From assembly GCA_029938185.1 (NCBI GenBank), contig JAOZVK010000343.1, positions 1-6,358 of the forward strand: a DNA stretch of 6,358 nt, given 5' to 3'. This stretch comes from Bacteroidales bacterium (GTDB lineage Bacteria; Bacteroidota; Bacteroidia; Bacteroidales; JAOZVK01). Positions 1-5,639 of the stretch are shown here, piece by piece; the stretch's first letter is position 1; every line of letters begins with the position of its first letter. Made by a program: the position numbers and the translations under genes. The notes beneath the pieces are model-generated. The model was not told the DNA's origin, ran no database searches, and was given only the letters and a program-made list of their open reading frames with translations.

Positions 1-74
1 ACTAAACAAAAGAATGTTTTAGGAACTAATAAAAAACTTAAATAAGCTGCATTTGGTCGTATTTTTATAAGCCC
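1..74 (+). repeat. Right end of a MITE-like inverted-repeat element, cut by the window start
   Basis: Positions 22-46 are identical over 25 bases to 4648-4672. In both places a 14-nt variable stretch follows, and then the same ATTTTTATAAG (61-71 and 4687-4697). The terminal ATTTTTATAAGCCC (61-74) is also the exact reverse complement of the left terminus of the element at 4457-4700. This is therefore the right-hand arm of a second copy of that element in the same orientation, with its left part outside the window. No reading frame is present. The right boundary is set by the match to the other copy; no target-site duplication can be tested because the left end is missing. Confidence 0.7.
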
Positions 75-263
75 AGTTCTGAGGCTACCCACAAAAAGAT
101 GAACACGGCTATTTATCATGAAGTTGTGAATGTCGGGTGTTTTTACTTACAGTAAGAGAACAACAGTGGCAGGTGAAACACATATCGAGCGCTGTAAGCT
201 ATCCAACTTTACGTGGATAAGCAGAGTAATAAGTGCAGTAATCTGTCCAACTTTATGGAATTT
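75..263. other. GC-richer non-coding stretch with small hairpins; function unknown
   Basis: This stretch is clearly less AT-rich than its surroundings and has no convincing open frame on either strand. It holds several short stems. CTTAC and GTAAG (146-156) face each other. GCTATCCA (198-205) pairs with TGGATAAGC (214-222) with one bulged base. A related TCCA/TGGA stem lies at 244-257. The last two share the sequence TCCAACTTTA, so the hairpin motif occurs twice. The 14-mer GTGTTTTTACTTAC at 137-150 recurs at 4542-4555 inside the inverted-repeat element, which links this region to that family. It could be a structured RNA, a remnant of a larger mobile element, or a repeat whose other copies lie outside the window. 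It is not a tRNA: I could not fold a cloverleaf or find a T-loop. Confidence 0.4.
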
Positions 264-519
264 TGCAGTATTAGTAAATAGGTCTAATATTTAAACTTTC
301 AATCAAATTTATGACAATTTGACAATTTTATGACAAAATATAAACATTTCACAATTTTCATTAACTATCATCATATAAATAGCATATACAATATTGAAAT
401 ATGTAAGCATGAAAAAATGTCTAAAAAATTTGTAAATATCAGCATTTTCTTAATTGGCATAAATTATGATTAAAAAAAACAAATTCACAATTAATAATTT
501 TAAATTAAAAAAACATATC
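264..519 (+). promoter_or_regulatory. AT-rich leader of the groES-groEL operon; promoter not securely placed
   Basis: This non-coding leader must hold the groE promoter unless the operon is read from further upstream. A TTGACA at 319-324 and TATAAA at 339-344 resemble -35/-10 boxes, but the 14-nt spacing is short and the Bacteroidota sigma-A consensus (TTG plus TAnnTTTG) has no clean match. TGACAA occurs three times (312-317, 320-325, 331-336), the outer two inside TTATGACAA; this cluster could be a regulator site or chance. No CIRCE operator (TTAGCACTC-N9-GAGTGCTAA) is present, so HrcA control is not supported. Before the groES start the sequence is A-rich with no Shine-Dalgarno, which is usual for this phylum. 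Confidence 0.3.
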
Positions 520-798
520 ATGGCAGATATTAGTATTAGACCATTAGGAGCAAGAGTTATAATCGAAGCTCAAGCAGCCGAAACAGAAACTGCAAGTGGT
601 ATCATTATTCCCGATTCAGCTAAAGAGAAACCACAACAAGGAACTGTAGTTGCAACTGGAAGCGGTACAAAAGATGAAAAAATGGAGTTACAAGTAGGTG
701 ATTTGGTATTATACGGAAAATATATTGGCACCGAAATTAGTCACAATGGTAGTGACTATTTAATAATAAATCAAAACGAAGTTTTGGCAATTTTATAA
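520..798 (+). CDS. groES: Co-chaperonin GroES (10 kDa chaperonin, Cpn10)
   Basis: This 92-residue cytoplasmic co-chaperonin forms the heptameric lid that caps the GroEL ring during ATP-driven folding. The ATG at 520 is chosen because the protein then begins MADISIRPLGARVII, the standard GroES N-terminus. The in-frame ATG at 466 would add 18 lysine/asparagine-rich residues with no family counterpart. The mobile loop spans about residues 17-37 and carries the GroEL-contacting hydrophobic triplet III at 28-30 followed by PD. The C-terminal half has the VLYGKY segment typical of Bacteroidota and ends in EVLAIL. One oddity is alanine at position 11, where GroES usually has the aspartate of the DRV motif. 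The length is normal. The stop codon lies inside the left edge of the first intergenic repeat copy, and groEL follows after 241 nt, far more than the usual few tens of bases. Confidence 0.97.
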   Translation: MADISIRPLGARVIIEAQAAETETASGIIIPDSAKEKPQQGTVVATGSGTKDEKMELQVGDLVLYGKYIGTEISHNGSDYLIINQNEVLAIL

Positions 799-888
799 GT
801 AGTCCTATAAAAGTTTTTCGATATTTGTTTTTTGTTAAATTACATATTAGTAGAATGTGTATGCAGCATTAAATAGGTCGAAGGCCTT
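795..888 (+). repeat. Intergenic ~100-nt repeat, copy 1 (groES-groEL gap)
   Basis: This is the first of four copies in the window. It opens with ATAAGTAGTCCTATAAAAG, shares AAAAGTTTTTCG with copies 2 and 3, and ends with CATTAAATAGGTCGAAGGCCTT. The groES stop codon (796-798) falls in the opening bases. The terminal hairpin reads AGGTC-GAA-GGCCT, where the other copies have GACCT; the change replaces a U-A pair with a U·G wobble in the sense strand, so the stem is kept. The copy is shorter than the others and its middle stem is not convincing, so it is probably the oldest or most eroded. Confidence 0.75.
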
Positions 889-897
889 AATTCAACA

Positions 898-1003
898 ATA
901 AGTACCCTAACAAAAGTTTTTCGGCATTTATTTTTGTACAATTGGCTACATAATAGCAATTTATAAAAATGCGTAAGCCACATTAAATTAGGTCGAAGAC
1001 CTT
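898..1003 (+). repeat. Intergenic ~100-nt repeat, copy 2 (groES-groEL gap)
   Basis: This copy is in direct tandem with copy 1, about 10 nt after it, and ends 36 nt before the groEL start. It reads ATAAGTACCCTAACAAAAG at its left edge and ends CCACATTAAATTAGGTCGAAG plus ACCTT, with the AGGTC-GAA-GACCT hairpin intact. An internal stem pairs TTTTTGTA with TATAAAAA, including one G·T wobble, and GGC with GCC further out. No reading frame is present. Its position in the transcript between the two chaperonin genes means it would lie in the groEL 5' untranslated segment. Confidence 0.8.
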
Positions 1004-1039
1004 ACAATTTATTTTTAACAAGAAATATATTATTATAAA

Positions 1040-2686
1040 ATGGCAAAAGAAATAAAATTTGATATAGAGGCAAGAGATCTACTAAAAAAAGGTGTAGATG
1101 AGTTAGCTGATGCAGTAAAAGTAACATTAGGACCAAAAGGAAGAAATGTTGTAATAGATAAAAAATTTGGAGTACCACAAATAACAAAAGATGGTGTAAC
1201 AGTAGCTAAAGAAATAGAACTATCCGATCCGTTTAAAAACATGGGTGCACAAATGGTAAAAGAAGTTGCTTCAAAAACTGCAGATGATGCAGGTGACGGA
1301 ACAACAACAGCAACTGTTTTGGCTCAATCAATTATAAATGTTGGATTAAAAAATGTAACAGCTGGAGCAAATCCAATGGATTTAAAAAGAGGTATTGACA
1401 AAGCTGTAAGTTTGGTTATTAAAAACCTAAAAACACAATCGAAAGCCATTGGCGAAGAAAATAAACAAATAGAACAAGTTGCTTCTATTTCGGCAAACAA
1501 CGATTTAGCAATTGGTAAACTAATTGCCGAAGCAATGGAAAAAGTACAAAAAGAAGGTGTTATTACAGTTGAAGAAGCCAAAGGTACTGAAACAAGTGTT
1601 GAAGTAGTAGAAGGTATGCAATTTGATAGAGGATATATTTCTCCCTATTTTGTAACTGATGCAGAAAAAATGGAATCTGTATTGGAGGAACCGTTAATTT
1701 TGTTGCATGACAAAAAAGTTTCGACAATGAAAGACTTAATGCCAATACTTGAACCAGTAGCTCAATCGGGCAAACCATTGATGATAATTGCTGAGGATAT
1801 TGATGGAGAAGCTCTTGCAACATTGGTTGTAAATAAACTAAGAGGTTCTTTAAGAATTGCAGCAGTAAAAGCTCCAGGATTTGGAGACCGTAGAAAAGAA
1901 ATGCTTGAAGATATAGCTATTTTGACAGGTGGTACAGTTATCACTGAAGAAAAAGGATTAAAATTGGAAGGTGCAACACTTGATATGCTTGGAAAAGCTG
2001 AGAAAATAGTTATGGATAAAGATAACACGACTATTGTAAACGGAGTTGGACAAAAAGAAAATATTGAAGCAAGAGTAAATCAAATTAAAGCTCAAATAGC
2101 AAACACAACTTCTGATTATGATAAAGAAAAACTTCAGGAGCGATTGGCAAAACTTGCAGGTGGAGTTGCTGTATTATATGTTGGAGCGGCTTCGGAAATG
2201 GAAATGAAAGAGAAAAAAGACCGTGTTGATGATGCATTAAGTGCAACAAGAGCTGCTGTTGAAGAAGGAATTGTTCCTGGTGGTGGAGTATCATATATCA
2301 GAGCAATTGATTCTTTAGATGGTATCGAAGGTGAAAACGAAGATGAAACAACTGGAATGTCAATAGTAAAAAGAGCACTTGAAGAGCCATTACGCCAAAT
2401 AGTTGCAAATGCTGGTGGCGAAGGTTCGGTAGTAGTTCAAAAAATAAAAGAAAGTACTGATGATTATGGATATAATGCAAGAACTGATAAATTTGAGAAT
2501 TTATTATTGGCTGGTGTTATTGATCCAACAAAAGTTACACGAATTGCGTTAGAGAATGCTGCTTCAATAGCTGGTATGTTCTTAACAACTGAGTGTGTTA
2601 TAGTTGATGAAAAAGAAGATAATCCGCCAGCTATGCCTCCAATGGGCGGTGCTCCTGGTATGGGCGGTATGGGCGGAATGATGTAA
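1040..2686 (+). CDS. groEL: Chaperonin GroEL (60 kDa chaperonin, Cpn60)
   Basis: This 548-residue ATP-dependent chaperonin assembles as two stacked heptameric rings and folds proteins in the cytoplasm with GroES. The nucleotide site is complete: GPKGR at residues 31-35, the magnesium-binding aspartate region at D51, GDGTTT at 85-90, and the catalytic aspartate D398 in the VDDALSATRAAVEEG segment, followed by PGGGV. Equatorial, intermediate and apical domains are all present and the length equals that of the E. coli protein. The C-terminus is the flexible GGM-rich tail (GGAPGMGGMGGMM). The ATG is the family start (MAKEIKF) and is preceded by A/T-rich sequence without a Shine-Dalgarno. It is the second gene of the groES-groEL operon, separated by two tandem repeat copies, and is closed by a strong terminator 24 nt after the stop. 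Nothing suggests truncation or frameshift. Confidence 0.99.
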   Translation: MAKEIKFDIEARDLLKKGVDELADAVKVTLGPKGRNVVIDKKFGVPQITKDGVTVAKEIELSDPFKNMGAQMVKEVASKTADDAGDGTTTATVLAQSIINVGLKNVTAGANPMDLKRGIDKAVSLVIKNLKTQSKAIGEENKQIEQVASISANNDLAIGKLIAEAMEKVQKEGVITVEEAKGTETSVEVVEGMQFDRGYISPYFVTDAEKMESVLEEPLILLHDKKVSTMKDLMPILEPVAQSGKPLMIIAEDIDGEALATLVVNKLRGSLRIAAVKAPGFGDRRKEMLEDIAILTGGTVITEEKGLKLEGATLDMLGKAEKIVMDKDNTTIVNGVGQKENIEARVNQIKAQIANTTSDYDKEKLQERLAKLAGGVAVLYVGAASEMEMKEKKDRVDDALSATRAAVEEGIVPGGGVSYIRAIDSLDGIEGENEDETTGMSIVKRALEEPLRQIVANAGGEGSVVVQKIKESTDDYGYNARTDKFENLLLAGVIDPTKVTRIALENAASIAGMFLTTECVIVDEKEDNPPAMPPMGGAPGMGGMGGMM

Positions 2687-2710
2687 TTTTCACTCCCAAC
2701 AAATATATAA

Positions 2711-2740
2711 AAAAAACCTCTGATTAATCAGAGGTTTTTT
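2711..2740 (+). terminator. Intrinsic terminator of the groES-groEL operon (symmetrical)
   Basis: This is a perfect 30-nt palindrome with a 7-bp stem CCTCTGA/TCAGAGG, a TTAA loop, six T on the right and six A on the left. It lies 24 nt after the groEL stop. Because the flanks are A6 and T6 it can terminate transcription from either strand, so it may also stop leftward transcripts arriving from the phosphatase gene. Confidence 0.92.
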
Positions 2741-2844
2741 AGGTCTTCGACCTATTTAATGTGGCTTATGCATTTATGTAAATCATTGTGATATTATTAT
2801 TTACATAAAAACAAATGCCGAAAAACTTTTGTAAGACTACATAT
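2741..2844 (-). repeat. Intergenic ~100-nt repeat, copy 3 (inverted, after groEL)
   Basis: Read on the - strand it begins ATATGTAGTCTTACAAAAG, continues GTTTTTCGGCATTTG, and ends CCACATTAAATAGGTCGAAG plus ACCT, matching copies 2 and 4 closely. It has the best internal stem of the family: ATGTAAAT pairs perfectly with ATTTACAT, and GCATTT with AAATGC outside it. The terminal AGGTC hairpin starts at the base immediately after the T-run of the groEL terminator. It is antisense to groEL and sense to the leftward phosphatase gene, whose stop is 224 nt away. Confidence 0.8.
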
Positions 2845-2889
2845 ATAGTTACTATTGAAACAAGTCATAAGTTTCTTTAGTATTATTTA

Positions 2890-2972
2890 GACAGGATTAA
2901 CAGGATTAACAGGATTAACAGGATTAACAAGATTTACATGTTTAAAATCCTGTTAATCATGTAAATCCTGTC
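2890..2972. repeat. 9-nt tandem repeat folding into a long hairpin
   Basis: ACAGGATTA occurs four times in perfect tandem (2891-2926), followed by two degenerate units. The right side (2946-2972) is the reverse complement of 2890-2916 over 27 nt with two mismatches, leaving a ~29-nt loop. It lies in the convergent gap between groEL and the phosphatase gene. Hairpins built from ACAGGATT units are, to my recollection, dispersed in genomes of this phylum and some others. It may act as a transcription barrier for the leftward unit, although it has no T-run. Confidence 0.85.
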
Positions 2973-3067
2973 AAATTATTACATTTATAAACTTAATTAA
3001 TTTATGTCTTAATACACTAGTAGGCTTTTATACAAAATAGGTAAAAATTAAATAGATAGAAAATATT

Positions 3068-4249
3068 TTATTTTCCATTATATCTAAATGTTAGAATAGT
3101 AATATCATCTGATTGTTCAGCATCACCAGCATATTGTTTAACATCAGTAACTACTTTGTTGCTAATCTCACTAATTTCTATACCATGTACAGTTGATAAT
3201 ACTTTCTCTAAACGAGCTTCTGAATATAATTCGTTTTTCATATTCATAGCTTCGGGTACACCATCAGAAAAAATAAATACCTCATCGCCTGGATCTAATT
3301 GTACTTTTTTAATATGGTATGGCATTCCGTCCATTATACCAAGTACCATATTACCTGTTTTTTTGAGTAATATAACTTCTCCACCTTCTGTTACTTTATA
3401 TGGTGGACAATGTCCTCCATTTGAATATTCAAATTCGCCTGTTTTTACATTAAGAATTCCATAGAAAACGGTAACAAACATTTGATTTAAACTTTCTTGA
3501 CAAATCAAATCATTGGATTCTTCCATAACTTTGTTTGCGGGAAGTTTTTTTAGTGCTGTTGTTCTAATAATTGTTCTACTTACTGCCATAAAAATAGCAG
3601 CTGGCACACCTTTTCCTGAAACATCACCTAAAACAAATCCGAGTCTGTCATCGTCAATAAAGAAAAAGTCATACAAATCGCCACCTACATATTTTGCTGC
3701 ATCCATAGATGCAAATATATCAACCTCTTTTCTATCAGGAAATGGAGGAAATACCTGAGGTATAAGCGACATTTGAATTTCTTTTGCAATATCTAAATCT
3801 TTCTGAATAGAAATAAGTTTGTTTTTTTCTGCTAATGAATCTTTAATTTGACGTACCTGTTCAATTGTTTTATTCATTGTGATTTCTAGGTCATCAAAAT
3901 TTATTGGTTTATTTACAAAATCGAATGCTCCATTGTTCATAGCAGTCCTTAGGTTGTCCATATCGCCATATGCTGTAACCATAACGACTTTTAAGGCTGG
4001 TCTATTTAATTCTTTTACTTTACCTAAAAATGTTAAACCGTCCATTCCTGGCATGTTTATATCAGATAAAACAAAGTCTATGTCATTGTGTTCTTTAAGT
4101 ACTTCTAGTGCTTCACCTCCATCGTTTGCAAAATAGAAGCTATATAATTTTTTTCTTATTTTTCTTCTAAATTTTTGACGAATCAAATCCTCCATGTCTT
4201 TTTCGTCATCAACACTTAGTATAGTAATTGGTTTATTATTTGCACTCAT
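3068..4249 (-). CDS. Response regulator with receiver domain and PP2C (SpoIIE/RsbU-like) serine phosphatase
   Basis: This 393-residue soluble protein appears to be a phosphorylation-controlled protein phosphatase. Residues 8-120 are a receiver domain with the acidic pocket DDE (14-16), phospho-acceptor D63 in LSDINMPGMDG, switch T92 and K114. Residues 120-163 form a helical, probably coiled-coil linker ending in the DIAKEIQMSLIP motif seen at the entry of RsbU-type phosphatases. Residues 175-390 are the PP2C domain with the metal-binding VGGDLYD (188-194), GDVSGKG (208-214), NGGHCPP (277-283), FSDGVPEA (327-334) and SDD (380-382), so it should be catalytically active. Family members dephosphorylate STAS-type anti-sigma antagonists, but no such partner is nearby. 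The histidine kinase gene upstream on the same strand is the natural candidate to phosphorylate D63. The ATG at 4249 gives the standard receiver N-terminus, with an A/T-rich sequence before it and no Shine-Dalgarno. Confidence 0.93.
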   Translation of the reverse strand: MSANNKPITILSVDDEKDMEDLIRQKFRRKIRKKLYSFYFANDGGEALEVLKEHNDIDFVLSDINMPGMDGLTFLGKVKELNRPALKVVMVTAYGDMDNLRTAMNNGAFDFVNKPINFDDLEITMNKTIEQVRQIKDSLAEKNKLISIQKDLDIAKEIQMSLIPQVFPPFPDRKEVDIFASMDAAKYVGGDLYDFFFIDDDRLGFVLGDVSGKGVPAAIFMAVSRTIIRTTALKKLPANKVMEESNDLICQESLNQMFVTVFYGILNVKTGEFEYSNGGHCPPYKVTEGGEVILLKKTGNMVLGIMDGMPYHIKKVQLDPGDEVFIFSDGVPEAMNMKNELYSEARLEKVLSTVHGIEISEISNKVVTDVKQYAGDAEQSDDITILTFRYNGK

Positions 4250-4377
4250 AATTTATATAATTAAAATTTACACTAAATTATAAAATATTTTTTTAATCTT
4301 CTATTTTTTAATATCTAATTATTTTTTTTACATACTTTGAATCCATCAGCATAGCAATAGCTAAGTATATATATCTA

Positions 4378-4412
4378 AATTCAACAAGTTTACCAACTTG
4401 ATATTCTGAATT
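4378..4412. promoter_or_regulatory. Nested inverted repeat upstream of the phosphatase gene
   Basis: CAAGTT (4385-4390) and AACTTG (4395-4400) form a perfect 6-bp inverted repeat around TACC, nested in outer arms AATTCA (4378-4383) and TGAATT (4407-4412). It lies about 130 nt upstream of the phosphatase start, in a stretch (4250-4456) that otherwise holds no gene and no clean promoter. There is no T-run, so it looks more like an operator or cruciform than a terminator. The sequence is AT-rich and chance cannot be excluded. Confidence 0.35.
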
Positions 4413-4456
4413 GTTATTGTTTCCTGCACTATACTATCATATCAGAGGTTGCTCCT

Positions 4457-4700
4457 GGGCTTATAAAAATTAATAAATTACAACAATATTATTAGTTCTA
4501 ATTTTATTCTTTTTTTTATTGTGTTGCTTTTGCCCTTCAGAGTGTTTTTACTTACGAATACATTTATACATAGAGCGTTGCCCCATGTTAATGCTTATAC
4601 CATTTAAAGACAAAAAAACTTACTAACTAAATAAAAAAAACATTTTGGGAACTAATAAAAAACTTAAATAAGATATTTTTACTCATATTTTTATAAGACC
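4457..4700. mobile_element. MITE-like 244-bp element with terminal inverted repeats, no transposase
   Basis: The ends are GGGCTTATAAAAAT (4457-4470) and ATTTTTATAAGACC (4687-4700), inverted repeats of 14 nt with one mismatch. A second inverted pair lies inside: TTATTAGTTC (4489-4498) and GAACTAATAA (4649-4658). T-rich sequence after the left pair mirrors A-rich sequence before the right pair, so the arms extend imperfectly to about 75-80 nt. The right arm is repeated at the window start (1-74), which shows that the unit is dispersed. The interior has no coding frame. The right end stops one base before the stop codon of the histidine kinase gene. I see no clear target-site duplication, so the boundaries rest on the repeats. 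It separates the kinase from the phosphatase gene. Confidence 0.6.
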
Positions 4701-4701
4701 A

Positions 4702-5523
4702 CTATAAAGGTATGGTAAGTACGAACTCTGTGTATTCGTTTTCTATAGAATTTACATCAATAGAACCTTTATGCATATTTGTTATAATATCATAACTCAT
4801 TGATAATCCTAAACCTGTACCATGTTTTGCAGACTTAGTTGTAAAGAATGCCTTAAATATCTTTTCTCTAATTTTTTTTGACATACCTATGCCATTATCT
4901 TTAATTTTTACAACTACCATCTCATTAACTACACTTGACGAGATGGTTATTTGTGGTTTGTAAGTATAATCATATTTTAATATTTTTTGATTTACAGCAA
5001 AGCAAGCATTATTAACTATATTTAGTATTACTCTACTAAAATCAAACGGAGAGATATTTACTTTTTTTAAAGATTCATCAAGATTAAAAATAAACTCTAA
5101 ATTAAAATCACTATTTTCGCCCCTAACTCCATGATATGCTAACTTTGCAAAATCCGCAATAATAGGGTTGATTTCTGTCATTTCCAGTTCGTGCGATGCT
5201 CCTCTAGTTTGAGCTAGCATTCCTTTTACAATTCTATCAGCTCTAGCTCCATGTTCATGTATTTTATTAACATTACTATAAAGCATTTCAAGTAGTTCGT
5301 TAAATTCTTCGAGGGTCTCATTATTAATACCAGCACCTTCATCTTCCAAAATTTCTTTAAATTCATCAACTAGTTCAACAGAAAGTTTTGCAAAATTATT
5401 TATGAAATTCAACGGATTTTTTATTTCGTGCAGAATCCCAGCTGTAATTTGACCTATTGAGGACAGTCTCTCAAGTCTAACTACCTCCTCTTGAAGTTTC
5501 TTTATTTGATCTTCAGTATTCAT
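4702..5523 (-). CDS. Soluble sensor histidine kinase (HisKA plus HATPase_c) without a sensor domain
   Basis: This 273-residue protein has no membrane segment or signal peptide. Residues 3-20 are a short coiled coil. The H box AGILHEIKNPLNF carries the phospho-acceptor H32, and the dimerisation helices run to about residue 110. The ATPase domain follows with N box NIVNNACFAV (168-177), G1 box DNGIGM (209-214), F box FKAFFTTK (223-230) and G2 box GTGLGL (235-240), all intact, so it should be active. With no input domain it must sense through a partner or through cytoplasmic signals. The start at 5523 is supported by an in-frame TAG at 5548-5550, contributed by the repeat just upstream, which rules out a longer N-terminus in this frame. 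The likely partner is the receiver-phosphatase gene downstream on the same strand, 452 nt away across the inverted-repeat element. A decayed paralogue lies directly upstream. Confidence 0.92.
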   Translation of the reverse strand: MNTEDQIKKLQEEVVRLERLSSIGQITAGILHEIKNPLNFINNFAKLSVELVDEFKEILEDEGAGINNETLEEFNELLEMLYSNVNKIHEHGARADRIVKGMLAQTRGASHELEMTEINPIIADFAKLAYHGVRGENSDFNLEFIFNLDESLKKVNISPFDFSRVILNIVNNACFAVNQKILKYDYTYKPQITISSSVVNEMVVVKIKDNGIGMSKKIREKIFKAFFTTKSAKHGTGLGLSMSYDIITNMHKGSIDVNSIENEYTEFVLTIPL

Positions 5524-5535
5524 TTTATAATTTTT

Positions 5536-5639
5536 AAGGTCTTCGACCTATTTAATGTGGTTGCGTATTTTTGTAAGTCATTATTACACGATTGATTACA
5601 CAAAAACAGATGTCAAAAAACTTTTGTAAGATTACATAT
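5536..5639 (-). repeat. Intergenic ~100-nt repeat, copy 4 (between the two kinase genes)
   Basis: Read on the - strand it begins ATATGTAATCTTACAAAAG and ends CCACATTAAATAGGTCGAAG plus ACCTT, 12 nt before the histidine kinase start codon. Its opening TAA (5632-5634) is the stop codon of the decayed upstream kinase, just as the opening of copy 1 contains the groES stop. The internal stem is TTTTTGT/ACAAAAA, with sequence different from copy 3 but the same pairing position. The terminal AGGTC-GAA-GACCT hairpin is intact. It supplies the TAG that closes the kinase frame upstream of its start. Confidence 0.8.

Noticed and set aside
75..263. tRNA or short protein gene
   Set aside because: No cloverleaf with a T-loop could be found, and the frames are interrupted by stops on both strands.
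466..519. N-terminal extension of GroES from the ATG at 466
   Set aside because: The extra 18 residues are low-complexity Lys/Asn-rich with no counterpart in the family; the ATG at 520 gives the standard GroES start.
264..519. CIRCE/HrcA operator upstream of groES
   Set aside because: No TTAGCACTC or GAGTGCTAA half-site is present.
1002..2480. Several open frames on the - strand across groEL
   Set aside because: They lie wholly or almost wholly within groEL, are rich in Leu/His/Gln or Ser/Phe as expected of antisense reading, and show no domain or motif.
2890..2972. CRISPR array
   Set aside because: The units are 9 nt with no spacers and form a hairpin with an inverted arm.
3156..4136. Three + strand open frames over the phosphatase gene
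   Set aside because: They are antisense shadows of a gene whose receiver and PP2C motifs are complete on the - strand.
4447..4710. Target-site duplication flanking the inverted-repeat element
   Set aside because: The bases outside the two ends (CTCCT and ACTAT) do not form a convincing direct repeat.
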